Positions 32,331 to 42,909 of a stretch of DNA of 64,000 nucleotides are shown here, one piece after another. The notes beneath the pieces are model-generated. The model made no database searches and had not been told where the DNA came from. It saw only the letters and a list, made by a program, of their open reading frames with translations. The position numbers and the translations under genes were made by a program. The stretch comes from Aureimonas mangrovi (GTDB lineage: Bacteria > Pseudomonadota > Alphaproteobacteria > Rhizobiales > Rhizobiaceae): assembly GCF_014058705.1 (NCBI RefSeq), contig NZ_CP059692.1, positions 3,150,001-3,214,000 of the forward strand, given 5' to 3'. Within the stretch, counting starts at the first letter, position 1. Each line of letters begins with the position of its first letter.

Positions 32331-32737
32331 GATCCGGCTTCAGCCGCGCCGCAGGCATAGCCTCAGGGCGATCATGCAGGCCGTTGCGAGCACTGCGCTG
32401 TCATCAGATCCTTGAGTTCGATGCGCCCGCATGTCCGGGGCATTCGACACAAGCTCGACACCGCGTGCGGCGGAGCCGCAATGTTCGGGAAGCGCAGACC
32501 TCGACCAAGCGAGGATGCGAAGGGTCGCAATGCACAGCCGCGTTCGTAAGACCATGAACGGCACCGAACGAGCGCGGGGGCCTAAAGTCGCGTGCGAGCG
32601 CGTCGCGACTCTAGCCGGCGAATTGACCGGTGATACGGCCGACCTGGAGCGCAGCCGTCAGCGTAGAGTGAAAGACAGAACCGCTCAGCAGCCGGCGACG
32701 CGGACAGGCCAAAGATCGCAGTGCCGCGCAGTCTTCC
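32331..32737. other. Long intergenic region mntP / L,D-transpeptidase
   Basis: About 400 bp. It holds two perfect short hairpins, TGCGGC-GGA-GCCGCA (32466-32480) and AGTCGCG ... CGCGACT (32586-32610), neither followed by a T-run. No gene with family similarity was recognised; it may contain gene remnants or a small RNA. Confidence 0.35.
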
Positions 32738-33745
32738 CTACCGGGGACCAAGGAGCGACCGGAACACCGAGGTCTGAGCGTCGACCTTGTTGCCCAGCCG
32801 GTCGTAGCCGACGCGGCGGTTCTGCTCGCGCGCATAGGCCTCGGCCGTGATCGGATCGCCAGTGCGGTAGGAGAATGAAGACGCGACCGCAAAGTCGCTC
32901 GGCTTCATCTGTGCGATGAGTTCCGCTTCCTTGGCCTCATCGGCGATGCGGCGGGCGGCGACGGCCTCGGGCTCTTCCATGACCGGGCACTCACCGGTTG
33001 CCGAAAGGGTCGTTCCGTCCTCGAGCTTGGCGTCGAAGACGTAGCGTTTCTCGCAGACGGCCGTCGAGACAGGGCGCTTCGACAGCTCGAAGCGGTCGTA
33101 GCCCTGTTTGAGGTTGCGCCAGAAGGCCATGTGCTCGTTGTTGCGGTGACGCGCCATGTTCTCGGGCGTCATGCGGAACGGATAGGCCTGAATCTGGAAA
33201 TTGCGCTGGCCACCCTCGAAGGCGTGCCGGGCGAGCGCGTAGATCTCCTCGATCTGATGGTTGTCCATCGCGTAGCAACCCGAGGAGTTGCACGAGCCGT
33301 GGATCATCAGGTTGGAGCCGGTAAAGCCGTTCGCCTGATCATAGGCGTTCGGATAGCCCATGTTGACGGCCAGGTGATGCGCCGAGTTCGGGTTCAGGTG
33401 GCCGCGCGTGATGTTGTAGAAGCCCTCAGGGGCCTGACGGTCGCCTTCGGCCGTCTTGGGCCCGAGCTTTCCGGACCAGGCGCACATCGGATAGGTCTTC
33501 AGGAGCGCGTAGGAGCCGTCGGTCGTCTGCTTCCAGACCTCCAGCTCGGACTCCTCCTTGAACAGGCGCACCAGAACGGGCGAGTTCACGCCCATGTTCT
33601 TTTCGCCGATCATTCGAACCAGCGTGGGCGGGAGCGGCGCGTTGGCGCCCATCAGATCTTCGAGGCCTGTTCCGGGCTGGCAACCTGCCAGAACGGTCAA
33701 TCCGAGCGCGGCAACGGCGGCAAGGCCAAGACGTCTCGCGGACAT
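32738..33745 (-). CDS. L,D-transpeptidase (YafK/ErfK-like), lipoprotein
   Basis: A 335-residue lipoprotein: signal peptide with lipobox LAGC, then an L,D-transpeptidase catalytic domain with HGSCNSSGCYAM (catalytic Cys) and YPMCAWSGKLGPK, typical of the YafK (COG3034) branch. The C-terminal extension holds AYAREQNRRVGYDR. It differs from the YkuD-type enzyme at 3.4 kb. GAGGGG lies 7 bases ahead of the ATG. Confidence 0.9.
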   Translation of the reverse strand: MSARRLGLAAVAALGLTVLAGCQPGTGLEDLMGANAPLPPTLVRMIGEKNMGVNSPVLVRLFKEESELEVWKQTTDGSYALLKTYPMCAWSGKLGPKTAEGDRQAPEGFYNITRGHLNPNSAHHLAVNMGYPNAYDQANGFTGSNLMIHGSCNSSGCYAMDNHQIEEIYALARHAFEGGQRNFQIQAYPFRMTPENMARHRNNEHMAFWRNLKQGYDRFELSKRPVSTAVCEKRYVFDAKLEDGTTLSATGECPVMEEPEAVAARRIADEAKEAELIAQMKPSDFAVASSFSYRTGDPITAEAYAREQNRRVGYDRLGNKVDAQTSVFRSLLGPR

Positions 33746-34055
33746 GGTCGATCCCCTCGATGCCTCCAGCGGAACCGCGGAGGCGAGATGCGTCGAACCC
33801 GGCGGTGCCGGACCTTTCATCGTCGAGACCATGCCCCGCGAAGCTCGCGAAGGGCCCAGCCTCCATCCCCTCTTTTCACGCCGTCAACCTTTCCCGGCGG
33901 TTAACGGCATGCAGCCAATCGAAAGCAAATTTCCAAAGGACCGCGACGACGCGCGACCACTTCGCGCGCGAATGTGGCAAAATCGCCGCGCCTTGAGAAC
34001 CTTAAAATGCGGGAAGGCGGACAGAAGACGCGCGCCTGTGGCCGCTGGGCCGCGC
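33746..34055. other. Intergenic region L,D-transpeptidase / accA
   Basis: About 310 bp upstream of the L,D-transpeptidase and downstream of accA (both minus strand). No gene, RNA or clear terminator seen. Confidence 0.35.
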
Positions 34056-35015
34056 TCAGACCTTGAGGTCGCGCCCCATGGCGAGGAATTTCTGTCGCCG
34101 CTCGCGTTTCAGCGCCGGCCCGTCGAGGCCCGCAAGTTCGGCGAAGGCCGCGCTCACCGCCCGGCCCGCCGCGTCGATCGCGGCCTCGGGGTCGCGATGC
34201 GCGCCACCGGTCGGCTCCTCGACCACCGTGTCGATGACGCCGAAGCTCTTGAGGTCCTGCGCGGTGATCTTCATGGCCTGGGCCACGTCCTTAGCGCGCG
34301 CAGCGTCCCTCCACAGGATCGAGGCGCCAGCCTCGGGCGAGATCACCGAATAGATGGCATGCTCGAGCATCAGGACGCGGTTGGCCGCCGCAATCGCGAT
34401 CGCGCCGCCCGAGCCGCCCTCGCCGATCACCAGCGAGACCAGCGGCACCGAAAGGCGCAGGCACGTCTCGGTCGAACGGGCGATGGCCTCAGCCTGCCCG
34501 CGCTCCTCCGCGCCGATGCCCGGATAGGCGCCGGCCGTGTCAACGAGCGTGAGGACGGGAATGCCGAAGCGGTCCGCCATCTCCATGATGCGCACGGCCT
34601 TGCGGTAGCCCTCGGGCCGCGCCATGCCGAAATTGTGCTTCAGGCGCGTCTGCGTGTCGGCGCCCTTCTCCTGCCCGATGACCGCGATCGCCTCGCCGTT
34701 GAAGCGGCCGAAACCGGCGATCACGGCATGATCCTCAGCGAAGTAGCGGTCGCCCGCCAGCGGCGTGAAATCGGTGATCAGCCGCGAGAGATAGTCGACG
34801 CAATGCGGCCGGTCGGGATGGCGCGCGACGAGCGTCTTCTGCCAGGGGTTCAGCTTCTTGTAGAGGTCGATCAGCGCATCCCTGGAGCGCTTCTCGAGGC
34901 GGGCGATGTCGTCGGAGACGTCGAGTGAGCCCTCGTCCCCGCTGATCCGCTTCAGTTCGATGATCTGGCTGTCGAGATCGGCGACGGGCTTTTCGAAGTC
35001 GAGATAATTGTGCAT
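34056..35015 (-). CDS. accA: Acetyl-CoA carboxylase carboxyltransferase subunit alpha
   Basis: A 319-residue subunit that, with AccD, transfers carboxyl from biotin to acetyl-CoA, the first step of fatty acid synthesis. Motifs: TLVDTAGAYPGIGAEERGQ, IGEGGSGGAIAI and YSVISPEAGASILW. Length is typical. Confidence 0.97.
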   Translation of the reverse strand: MHNYLDFEKPVADLDSQIIELKRISGDEGSLDVSDDIARLEKRSRDALIDLYKKLNPWQKTLVARHPDRPHCVDYLSRLITDFTPLAGDRYFAEDHAVIAGFGRFNGEAIAVIGQEKGADTQTRLKHNFGMARPEGYRKAVRIMEMADRFGIPVLTLVDTAGAYPGIGAEERGQAEAIARSTETCLRLSVPLVSLVIGEGGSGGAIAIAAANRVLMLEHAIYSVISPEAGASILWRDAARAKDVAQAMKITAQDLKSFGVIDTVVEEPTGGAHRDPEAAIDAAGRAVSAAFAELAGLDGPALKRERRQKFLAMGRDLKV

Positions 35016-35136
35016 CCGTCAGCGGCTCAGAGGCCGTCCTTTGGGCAGGGCAAAAGATCGCAGCAGGCGCCCCGCGTCGATTGGCGCGCAAACTGACGAT
35101 CCAGCCCCGCGATGTCAAGAAACCGGCGTTCGGCGA

Positions 35137-36075
35137 TCAATCCTCCGCAAGCTCGCTCAGCGGGTGATGGTCGGTGACGAGACGCACCAGCCGCTCCTCC
35201 AGAACATGCGTGTAGATCTGCGTGGTCGAGATGTCGGAATGGCCGAGGAGCTCCTGCACGGCCCGCAGATCCGCGCCGTTCTGCAGAAGGTGGCTCGCGA
35301 AGGCGTGACGCAGGACGTGGGGCGAAATCTTTGTCGGAGAAAGCCCGGCGCGCGCCGCGAGCTCCTTCAGATCGCGCGCGAAGGCCTGCCGCGTCATGTG
35401 CCCGCTTTCGGACAGCGCCGGAAACAGCCAGGTCGGCTCCGCCCCGCCATGAGCGCTGCGCGCCGCGCGCGCAGCCTCGGCGAAGGCCGCCATCGCATCG
35501 CGAGCGCGCTCTCCGATCGGCACCATGCGCTCCTTGCCGCCCTTGCCGCGCACGATGATCGCCCCGCCCCGCGCGCGCAGAACCGAACGCGGCAGGGCGA
35601 CGAGTTCGGAAACGCGCAGGCCCGTCGCATAGAGAAGCTCGACCAACGCATGCAGCCGGCGGGCACGGGCGAGCGCCGTCGGCTCCAGCGAGGCGTCGCC
35701 CGCCTCTTCCTCGGCCCGGTCGAGAAGCCGCCCGGCCTCGTCCTCGCTCATGATCTTGGGAAGCGCGCGGGCGCGGCGGGCGCCCTCGATCGGCGTCGTC
35801 GGATCGTCGGCGCGGTGCTTCTCGACATAGAGGAAGCGATAGAACTGGCGCAGCGCCGAAAGCCGGCGAGAGCGGCTGGCAGGCGCGAAGCCGCGACGGT
35901 CGAGATCGGCGAGATAGTCGCGCAGCGCCGCCGTCGAGGCCCCCGCGAGCGTCGTGCCTTCGCCGGCAAGGAACTGCCCCGCATCGTCGAGGTCCCGGCG
36001 ATAGGCGGCGAGCGTGTTGAGCGCGGCCCCTCGCTCCACCGCGACCATCTCCAGGAAGAGCTCGGCCTCGCGCAA
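35137..36075 (-). CDS. xerD: Tyrosine recombinase XerD
   Basis: A 312-residue recombinase that with XerC resolves chromosome dimers at dif. The catalytic set is complete: Arg (TGLRVSELV), Lys ([10 protein letters not shown]), HxxR ([13 protein letters not shown]), His ([12 protein letters not shown]) and Tyr (IYTHV). The TTG start is inferred because the conserved N-terminus begins only a few residues later and no ATG lies upstream; no strong ribosome-binding site is seen. It starts 5 bp after the small membrane gene upstream. Housekeeping neighbours argue against a mobile element. Confidence 0.93.
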   Translation of the reverse strand: MREAELFLEMVAVERGAALNTLAAYRRDLDDAGQFLAGEGTTLAGASTAALRDYLADLDRRGFAPASRSRRLSALRQFYRFLYVEKHRADDPTTPIEGARRARALPKIMSEDEAGRLLDRAEEEAGDASLEPTALARARRLHALVELLYATGLRVSELVALPRSVLRARGGAIIVRGKGGKERMVPIGERARDAMAAFAEAARAARSAHGGAEPTWLFPALSESGHMTRQAFARDLKELAARAGLSPTKISPHVLRHAFASHLLQNGADLRAVQELLGHSDISTTQIYTHVLEERLVRLVTDHHPLSELAED

Positions 36076-36079
36076 CGCG

Positions 36080-36262
36080 TCAGTCCGGCACGGGGCCGAT
36101 CGGGCGCTGGCGTATCGGCTGGCGACCGAGCCCCTCCAGCGGCACGGACTGCACGATCGTGCCCTGGCGCGGTTCGACGAAATGGATGAGCGCGGCCATC
36201 GCCGCGACGACGAGGCCGGCGACCAGGGCAAGAACCGTGAGGAGGCGGACGAGGGTCGGCAT
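36080..36262 (-). CDS. Small membrane protein between aroK and xerD
   Basis: A 60-residue protein with one transmembrane helix (about 6-28, [20 protein letters not shown]), then [19 protein letters not shown]. Similar small genes are common in this spot in Hyphomicrobiales. Function unknown. The start is uncertain because no clear Shine-Dalgarno is present. Confidence 0.6.
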   Translation of the reverse strand: MPTLVRLLTVLALVAGLVVAAMAALIHFVEPRQGTIVQSVPLEGLGRQPIRQRPIGPVPD

Positions 36263-36417
36263 CGTATGGCGTTCGAGGTCCGGGCCGGTTGCGGTGTCCC
36301 TCCCGTAGCGTATCGCGCGGCTGGGCGACAAGCGCGGCGCCGCGCCTTGACGCCGCAGAGCCTTTGCTGTTTGCCCGCACAGACCCTTTGCGAACAGGAT
36401 GGACTTGTCCTTCGGCG

Positions 36418-37008
36418 ATGACGACGATCGGCCCCGCGACACGCACGGTGGAAGGTGAGGCGCTCGCGCGTCTGGCCGGCCGCTCGCTCGCGCTCGTCGG
36501 ACTGATGGGCGCGGGCAAGACGACCATCGGGCGGCGCGTCGCGGGGCGCCTCGGCCTGCCCTTCTTCGACAGCGACCACGAGATCGAGGCGGCGGCCCGC
36601 ATGAGCGTCCCGGAACTCTTCGCCGCCTATGGCGAGCCCGAGTTCCGCGCGCTCGAGCAGCGCGTCATCGCGCGGCTCTGCGAAAGCGGCCAGGCCGTCA
36701 TCTCGACAGGCGGCGGCGCTTACATGCGGCCGGAGACGCGTGAGGTTCTGAGCCAGCGCGCCGTCACCGTGTGGCTACGCGCCGAACTCGACGTCCTGAT
36801 GGACCGCGTCGGGCGGCGCCCCGGGCGGCCGCTTCTGCAGGCCGCAGATCCGCGCGCCGTCATGCGCAAGCTGATGGACGAGCGTTATCCGATCTACGCG
36901 CAGGCGCAGATCACCGTGGATTCGCGCGACGTGAAACGGGACGTGATCGCCGAGGAGATCGTGACGGCGCTCGCGGACGGCACATTCGGAAAGGAAGAGC
37001 GGGCATGA
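36418..37008 (+). CDS. aroK: Shikimate kinase
   Basis: A 196-residue kinase that phosphorylates shikimate on the way to chorismate. P-loop [21 protein letters not shown] and the STGGGAY motif are all present. It is coupled to aroB by ATGA overlap. Confidence 0.96.
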   Translation: MTTIGPATRTVEGEALARLAGRSLALVGLMGAGKTTIGRRVAGRLGLPFFDSDHEIEAAARMSVPELFAAYGEPEFRALEQRVIARLCESGQAVISTGGGAYMRPETREVLSQRAVTVWLRAELDVLMDRVGRRPGRPLLQAADPRAVMRKLMDERYPIYAQAQITVDSRDVKRDVIAEEIVTALADGTFGKEERA

Positions 37009-38147
37009 GCGAAGCGGCCTCCAGCCAGACCGGCGCCATGCGCCGCGTGCGAGTCGATCTCGGGCCGCGCTCCTACGATATCCTCGTCGGACCGGGCCTT
37101 CTGGAGCGGACGGGCGAGGAGATCGCCGCCCGCCTGCCCCGTGTTCGCGCCGCCATCGTCAGCGATGCGCATGTCGCCGCACTTCATCTGGACGCGCTCC
37201 TCGCCTCGTTCGACACCGTCGGCATCGAGGCGGTGCCGATCGTTCTGCCGGCCGGAGAAACGACGAAGAGCTTCTATCACCTGACCGAACTCGTCGATCG
37301 CATCATCGAGGCGAAGCTCGAGCGCGGCGACGTGGTGCTCGCGCTCGGCGGCGGCGTGATCGGGGATCTGGCGGGCTTTGCCGCCGGCATCGTGCGGCGT
37401 GGCATGCGCTTCGTGCAGGTGCCGACGTCGCTTCTGGCGCAGGTCGATTCCTCCGTCGGCGGCAAGACGGGCATCAACTCGCAGCGCGGCAAGAACCTCG
37501 TCGGCGTCTTCCACCAGCCGGCGCTCGTCGTTGCCGACACCGCCGTCCTCGACACATTGAGCACGCGCGAATTCGCGGCCGGCTATGCCGAGGTCGTCAA
37601 ATACGGGCTGATCGACCGGCCCGGCTTCTTCGCGTGGCTCGAAACCAACCGCGAGGCGATCTTCACCGGCAGCGACGCGGCCCGCACGGAAGCCGTCGCG
37701 CGCTGCTGCGAGGCCAAGGCCGAGGTGGTGGCCGGTGACGAGCGCGAGGACGGTGCGCGCGCGCTTCTCAATCTCGGCCACACCTTCGGCCATGCGCTGG
37801 AATCGGCGGTCGCCTACGATCCGGCCCGCCTCGTCCACGGCGAAGGGGTATCGATCGGCATGGCCCTCGCGCATCGCTTCTCCGTGCGGCTCGGCCTTTG
37901 CCCGGAGGAGGACGCCGCACGCATCGAGGCGCATCTGCGCGCCGCGGGCCTGCCGACGCGCATCGCTCAGATCCACGGTCCCGCGCTCGACCCGGCGGTG
38001 CTGATGGACAAGATCGCGCAGGACAAGAAGGTCAGCCGGGGGCAGCTGACCTTCATCCTGACGCGCGGCATCGGCAAGGCGTTCATCGCCCGCGATGTGG
38101 AGCCGGACGCCGTGCTCGAATTCCTCGGCGCCGAAGGACGCGCCTGA
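37005..38147 (+). CDS. aroB: 3-dehydroquinate synthase
   Basis: A 380-residue NAD- and metal-dependent enzyme that closes the ring in the shikimate pathway. GGGVIGDLAGFAA, PTSLLAQVDSSVGGKTGIN and the metal ligands in HTFGHALE are intact. It overlaps aroK by ATGA, so the two are coupled. Confidence 0.97.
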   Translation: MSEAASSQTGAMRRVRVDLGPRSYDILVGPGLLERTGEEIAARLPRVRAAIVSDAHVAALHLDALLASFDTVGIEAVPIVLPAGETTKSFYHLTELVDRIIEAKLERGDVVLALGGGVIGDLAGFAAGIVRRGMRFVQVPTSLLAQVDSSVGGKTGINSQRGKNLVGVFHQPALVVADTAVLDTLSTREFAAGYAEVVKYGLIDRPGFFAWLETNREAIFTGSDAARTEAVARCCEAKAEVVAGDEREDGARALLNLGHTFGHALESAVAYDPARLVHGEGVSIGMALAHRFSVRLGLCPEEDAARIEAHLRAAGLPTRIAQIHGPALDPAVLMDKIAQDKKVSRGQLTFILTRGIGKAFIARDVEPDAVLEFLGAEGRA

Positions 38148-38154
38148 CGCTGAT

Positions 38155-38856
38155 TCAGCGAGCCGCGCGACCGCGCGCCGGCAGCGCGAAGCGCCGCCGC
38201 CAGTGCAGCGGCACGAAATGGATGAGAAGCGCGAGAACGAGCGCCCAGAGGGCGGCGGCGGCCAGTGCGTTCCGCCCGAGTGCGCCGTAGGCGAACGCGC
38301 CCGCCACCGCACCAGCCAGCATGCCGAGCCACGGCACGATCTGATATCCCCAGCGCCGTCCCGGCTCCCCCATCAAGGCCCGGCCGAGGGCACGCCCGAA
38401 GCGCGACAGCGCACCGGTGACGAAGGTGACCGAGAAGGAGAGGCCGTCGATCTGCTCCAACCCGGCATTGAGCATCCCCATGCCGAGGACGGCCGGCAAA
38501 ATGCTCCACGGCAGGGGCCCGACGACAAGCGGGGCCGCCGTCAGCCCCGCTGCGACCAGAAGCAGCGGCGGATGGCGGCGCCCGGTCAAACGCATGATGA
38601 TCTCGCCGAAGGCGTTCCCCGCGACGAAGGTGGCGAGCAGCGCGGCCAGCAGGACGATCTCGCCGCCATCACCGCGCGCCAGCGCGAGGCCGAACTGCGT
38701 CGTGTTGCCGCTCATGAAGGAGACGTACTGGCCGACGAGGATGAGGCCGACGACGTCCGTCATCCCCGCCAGCGCGGCGAGCGCGAAGGTGAAGCCGATG
38801 CCGATCGCAAAGCGCGCCCGCCGCGCCTTGCGATAGCGCTGCCGCCGCGCGCTCAC
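38155..38856 (-). CDS. DUF1275 (YoaK-like) membrane protein
   Basis: A 233-residue protein with about six transmembrane helices. TDVVGLILVGQYVSFMSGNTTQFG is the DUF1275 signature (normally D-x-[ILV]-x-F-x-x-x-G-F-x-x-x-x-T-G-N). Function unknown; transport is assumed. The GTG start overlaps the bolA stop (GTGA). Confidence 0.87.
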   Translation of the reverse strand: MSARRQRYRKARRARFAIGIGFTFALAALAGMTDVVGLILVGQYVSFMSGNTTQFGLALARGDGGEIVLLAALLATFVAGNAFGEIIMRLTGRRHPPLLLVAAGLTAAPLVVGPLPWSILPAVLGMGMLNAGLEQIDGLSFSVTFVTGALSRFGRALGRALMGEPGRRWGYQIVPWLGMLAGAVAGAFAYGALGRNALAAAALWALVLALLIHFVPLHWRRRFALPARGRAAR

Positions 38857-39152
38857 CGACGAGAGGGCTCGCCGGGCGCCTTCGCCTCGATGGCCAGCGC
38901 ATGGACACCGGCGGCGAGTTCGGCCGACAGCGCCGCGTTCACCGCGCGATGCCTGTCGAGGCGGCTCTTGCCCTCGAAGGCCTGCGAGACGAGGCGCACG
39001 CGAAAATGGGTTTCGCCCGCACCGTCGAAGGGCGCGTGGTGGCTGGTGTCGTGGTGATGGCCGGCATGCAGGTGGCTCTCGTTGACCACTTCGAGAGCCG
39101 TCGGCGCGAAGGCCGATTGCAGCTTGTCGCGGATGGCGGCTTCGACGGACAT
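38853..39152 (-). CDS. BolA family protein
   Basis: A 99-residue protein with the BolA fold, including the FRVRLVSQAFEGKSRLDRHRAVNAAL helix-turn-helix-like segment. BolA proteins bind Fe-S clusters with monothiol glutaredoxins and can act in transcription. A His-rich loop (ESHLHAGHHHDTSHH) may add metal ligands. It is divergent from the J-domain gene, a conserved pair. Confidence 0.92.
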   Translation of the reverse strand: MSVEAAIRDKLQSAFAPTALEVVNESHLHAGHHHDTSHHAPFDGAGETHFRVRLVSQAFEGKSRLDRHRAVNAALSAELAAGVHALAIEAKAPGEPSRR

Positions 39153-39279
39153 GAAAACGACCCTTTCGGCAGTTCGAAAAGCGGTGGCGAGGCTCCTCGC
39201 CTCCAGCCGGTCTAGAGACCGCTTTTCCCGCCTGTCAATTCTTGTTCGCACCCTTTCGCAGCCCCATAATCGACGCCTG

Positions 39280-39900
39280 ATGAAGCTCGACAGCAAATAT
39301 TTCGACCGCATCCGCGTAAGGCCGGAGGGCAAGACCGCCGCTCCCACGCCCGAGACGCATGTCTGCGCCTGGGCTGACTGCGTGGAGCCCGGCACCCACA
39401 AGGCGCCGATGGGCCGCGACCAGGAAGGCGCCTACTATCATTTCTGCGTCGATCACGTGCGGCTCTACAACAAGAGCTACAACTACTTCTCCGGCCTTGG
39501 AGACCAGGACATCCAAGCCTATCTGAAGGCTTCGCTGACGGGCAACCGGCCGACCTGGAAGATGGGGTCCAACTCGTCGGGCGCGATGCCGTCTTCCGCG
39601 CCGAGCGGCAAGCCTCGTCGCTGGAGCAGGCACACGCGCGACACCTACAACCTCTTCGAGGGCGAAACCGGCGACAAGCGGCCCGAGCGCGCGCCGCGCA
39701 AGGCCCGTTCGCTCGAGCTGAAGGCGCTTCAGACGCTCGATCTGCCGGAGAATGCGGGTGGTGAGAAGATACGAGTGCGCTATAAGGCGTTGGTGAAGCA
39801 ATATCATCCCGACGCCAACGGTGGTGATCGCGGGTCGGAGGACCGGCTGCGCGAGGTCATCCAGGCCTACAAGCTGCTGCGACAGTCGGGTTTCTGTTAA
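39280..39900 (+). CDS. J-domain protein with N-terminal Cys/His motif
   Basis: A 206-residue DnaJ-like co-chaperone whose J-domain is C-terminal (about 140-206, RVRYKALVKQYHPDANGGDR with HPD). The N-terminal part has a possible zinc site, CAWADC then HFCVDH. It probably recruits DnaK to a specific client. It stands between bolA and cobS. Confidence 0.9.
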   Translation: MKLDSKYFDRIRVRPEGKTAAPTPETHVCAWADCVEPGTHKAPMGRDQEGAYYHFCVDHVRLYNKSYNYFSGLGDQDIQAYLKASLTGNRPTWKMGSNSSGAMPSSAPSGKPRRWSRHTRDTYNLFEGETGDKRPERAPRKARSLELKALQTLDLPENAGGEKIRVRYKALVKQYHPDANGGDRGSEDRLREVIQAYKLLRQSGFC

Positions 39901-40004
39901 CCGCCGCGCATCGTTCGCGCGGCCGGCCGGGCGTGCATCAGGTTCCCCGCGTCGAAGCATGACAATCGAGCCGGGTCCTTGCGCCTCGGCCGCCTGGAGG
40001 TGTG

Positions 40005-40997
40005 ATGAGTGCAGCGGAAGCGATAGCGGATACGGCCGGCCTGCCCGACACGATGGTTTCGGTCCGCGAGACCTTCGGCATCGACAGCGACATGAAGGTG
40101 CCGGCCTTCTCGGCCCCCGACGCGCACGTGCCCGAGATCGACCCGGACTATCTGTTCGACAAACAGACGACGCTCGCCATCCTCGCGGGCTTCGCCCGCA
40201 ACCGCCGCGTCATGGTTTCCGGCTTCCACGGCACCGGCAAGTCCACCCATATCGAGCAGGTCGCCGCGCGCCTCAACTGGCCCTGCGTGCGCGTCAATCT
40301 CGACAGCCATGTCAGCCGCATCGACCTCGTCGGCAAGGACGCCATCACCGTGCGCGACGGCAAGCAGGTGACGGAGTTCCGCGACGGCATCCTGCCCTGG
40401 GCCTACCAGAACAACGTCGCGCTCGTCTTCGACGAGTACGATGCGGGCCGCCCGGACGTCATGTTCGTGATCCAGCGCGTGCTCGAATCCTCAGGCCGCC
40501 TGACGCTGCTCGACCAGAGCCGCGTGGTGCGCCCACATCCGGCCTTCCGCCTCTTCGCCACCGCCAACACGGTCGGTCTCGGCGACACGACGGGCCTCTA
40601 TCACGGCACGCAGCAGATCAATCAGGCGCAGATGGACCGCTGGTCCATCGTCACCGTCCTCAACTATCTGCCGCACGACAACGAGGTCGGCATCGTTCTT
40701 GCCAAGGCCAAGCATTTCGACACCAAGGAAGGACGGCATACCGTCTCGAAGATGGTGCGTGTCGCAGACCTCACTCGCGCCGCCTTCGTCAACGGTGACC
40801 TGTCCACGGTGATGAGCCCGCGCACCGTCATCACCTGGGCCGAGAACGCCGAGATCTTCGGCGATGTCGGCTTCGCCTTCCGCCTGACCTTCCTCAACAA
40901 GTGCGACGATCTCGAGCGCCCGCTTGTCGCTGAGTTCTACCAGCGCGCCTTCGGTCAGGAGTTGCCGGAGAGCGCCGCCAACGTGGCTCTGGACTAG
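40005..40997 (+). CDS. cobS: Aerobic cobaltochelatase subunit CobS
   Basis: A 330-residue AAA+ subunit of the ATP-dependent chelatase that inserts cobalt into hydrogenobyrinic acid diamide. Walker A ([13 protein letters not shown]), Walker B (LVFDEYDAG) and sensor segment ([13 protein letters not shown]) are clear. GGAGG lies 4 bases ahead of the ATG. It is followed 7 bp later by cobT. Confidence 0.96.
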   Translation: MSAAEAIADTAGLPDTMVSVRETFGIDSDMKVPAFSAPDAHVPEIDPDYLFDKQTTLAILAGFARNRRVMVSGFHGTGKSTHIEQVAARLNWPCVRVNLDSHVSRIDLVGKDAITVRDGKQVTEFRDGILPWAYQNNVALVFDEYDAGRPDVMFVIQRVLESSGRLTLLDQSRVVRPHPAFRLFATANTVGLGDTTGLYHGTQQINQAQMDRWSIVTVLNYLPHDNEVGIVLAKAKHFDTKEGRHTVSKMVRVADLTRAAFVNGDLSTVMSPRTVITWAENAEIFGDVGFAFRLTFLNKCDDLERPLVAEFYQRAFGQELPESAANVALD

Positions 40998-41004
40998 GCG
41001 AACG

Positions 41005-42909
41005 ATGGCAGGGCGTATCGGCGACAACACCAAGCCGGCCAAGGGCGCGGCAGTGGACCGCGAGCCGTTCAGGCGCGCGGTCGCCGGCTGCATGCGCGCC
41101 ATCGCCGGCGAAGCCGAACTCGAGGTCGCCTTCGCCAACGAGCGCCCCGGTCTTTCGGGCGGGCGTGCTCGCCTGCCCGACCTTCCCAAGCGCGCCACCC
41201 GGAACGACATCGCCGTCACGCGCGGCATGGCCGATGCGATGGCGCTTCGCCGCGCACGCCACGATGCGCGCGTCCACGCCACGCTCTCGCCGGACGGGCG
41301 CGAGGCGCGCGCCGTCTTCGACGCCGTCGAGCAGGCGCGCTGCGAGGCGATCGGTGCCAATGCGATGGCCGGCGTCGGCGACAATCTCGCCTCCATGCTG
41401 GAGGACAAGTATTTCCGCTCCAACCTTGCGGATGTGACCGACCGCGCCGAAGCCCCGCTGGAAGACGCCGTGGCGCTGATGGTGCGCGAACGCCTGACCG
41501 GACGCGGCGCGCCAGCGAGCGCGCGCGCCGTAGTCGATGTCTGGCGTGACTTCGTGGAGGAGAAGGCCGGCCCTTCGCTCGACAGGCTTTCCGGCGCCAT
41601 CGAAAGCCAGGAGGCGTTCGCGCGCGCCGTTCGAGACCTCCTCGTCTCCATGAACATGGCCGAGGAACTCGCCCAGAGCGACCCCGAGGAGGAGAGCGAG
41701 GACGAGGAAGCCGGTGACCGCCAGAACCGCGACAACGAGGACGGCGGCGAGGAGAAGGAAGCGGGCCAGGACGAGGCGCAGGCCGAAAGCCGCGAGGCCG
41801 AGGGCGCCAACGAGGAAGCCGCCGAGGCCGAAGGCGCCGAGATGAGCGCGGACGAACCGGTGGACGAAGAAGACGGCCCGGATTCGCACACGCCGAACGA
41901 ATCCCGCCGCCCCGACCAGCCGTTGACCAGCCAGCCGGGCGACAGCGACTACACGATCTTCACGCAGGGCTTCGACGAGGAGGTCGGCGCCGAGGAACTG
42001 TGCGACGAGGCCGAGCTCGACCGGCTGCGCGCTTTCCTCGACAAGCAACTCACCGCCCTGCAGGGCGCCGTCGGGCGTCTGGCAAACCGGCTGCAGCGAC
42101 GCCTGATGGCGCAGCAGAACCGAGCCTGGGACTTCGATCTTGAGGAGGGCTATCTCGACACGGCGCGCCTGACCCGCATCGTGACGGACCCGATGCAGCC
42201 GCTTTCCTTCAAGATGGAGCGCGACACGGACTTCCGCGACACGATCGTCACGCTTCTCATCGACAATTCCGGATCGATGCGCGGGCGGCCGATCACAGTC
42301 GCGGCCACCTGTGCCGACATTCTCGCCCGCACGCTGGAGCGTTGCGGCGTCAAGGTCGAAGTTCTCGGCTTTACGACCCGCGCCTGGAAGGGCGGCCAGT
42401 CGCGCGAGGCGTGGCTGCGGGCCGGCAAGCCGGCGCGGCCGGGCCGGCTGAACGACATCCGCCACATCGTCTACAAGAGCGCCGACGCGCCCTGGCGCCG
42501 CGCGAGGCGCAATCTCGGCCTGATGATGCGCGAGGGGCTCCTGAAGGAGAACATCGACGGCGAGGCCCTGATCTGGGCGCACAACCGCCTTCTCGCGCGC
42601 CCCGAGCAGCGGCGCATCCTGATGATGATCTCGGACGGTGCGCCGGTCGACGATTCGACGCTTTCGGTAAACCCCGGCAACTATCTGGAACGGCATCTGC
42701 GCGCGGTGATCGAGGAGATCGAGACCCGCTCGCCCGTCGAACTTCTGGCGATCGGCATCGGCCACGACGTGACGCGGTATTACCGCCGCGCGGTGACGTT
42801 GACCGACGCCGAGGAACTGGCCGGCGCGATGACCGAGCAGCTTGCGGCACTCTTCGAGGAGGAGACCGTCAAGGGGCCGGTTCGTCGCATGGCCGGCGGC
42901 CGCCGATGA
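41005..42909 (+). CDS. cobT: Aerobic cobaltochelatase subunit CobT
   Basis: A 634-residue partner of CobS. An N-terminal helical domain is followed by a long acidic, Glu/Asp-rich linker (about 225-310) and a C-terminal von Willebrand A-like domain with the MIDAS core [12 protein letters not shown]. This is the normal CobT layout. It ends in ATGA overlap with the phytase-like gene. Confidence 0.96.
   Translation: MAGRIGDNTKPAKGAAVDREPFRRAVAGCMRAIAGEAELEVAFANERPGLSGGRARLPDLPKRATRNDIAVTRGMADAMALRRARHDARVHATLSPDGREARAVFDAVEQARCEAIGANAMAGVGDNLASMLEDKYFRSNLADVTDRAEAPLEDAVALMVRERLTGRGAPASARAVVDVWRDFVEEKAGPSLDRLSGAIESQEAFARAVRDLLVSMNMAEELAQSDPEEESEDEEAGDRQNRDNEDGGEEKEAGQDEAQAESREAEGANEEAAEAEGAEMSADEPVDEEDGPDSHTPNESRRPDQPLTSQPGDSDYTIFTQGFDEEVGAEELCDEAELDRLRAFLDKQLTALQGAVGRLANRLQRRLMAQQNRAWDFDLEEGYLDTARLTRIVTDPMQPLSFKMERDTDFRDTIVTLLIDNSGSMRGRPITVAATCADILARTLERCGVKVEVLGFTTRAWKGGQSREAWLRAGKPARPGRLNDIRHIVYKSADAPWRRARRNLGLMMREGLLKENIDGEALIWAHNRLLARPEQRRILMMISDGAPVDDSTLSVNPGNYLERHLRAVIEEIETRSPVELLAIGIGHDVTRYYRRAVTLTDAEELAGAMTEQLAALFEEETVKGPVRRMAGGRR

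Noticed and set aside
35137-36075. Tyrosine recombinase as sign of an integrated element
   Set aside because: It is chromosomal XerD, in its usual place by aroKB and accA, with no att repeats or phage genes.
39901-40004. Cobalamin riboswitch ahead of cobS
   Set aside because: The gap is only about 100 bp and lacks the B12-box and other conserved elements.
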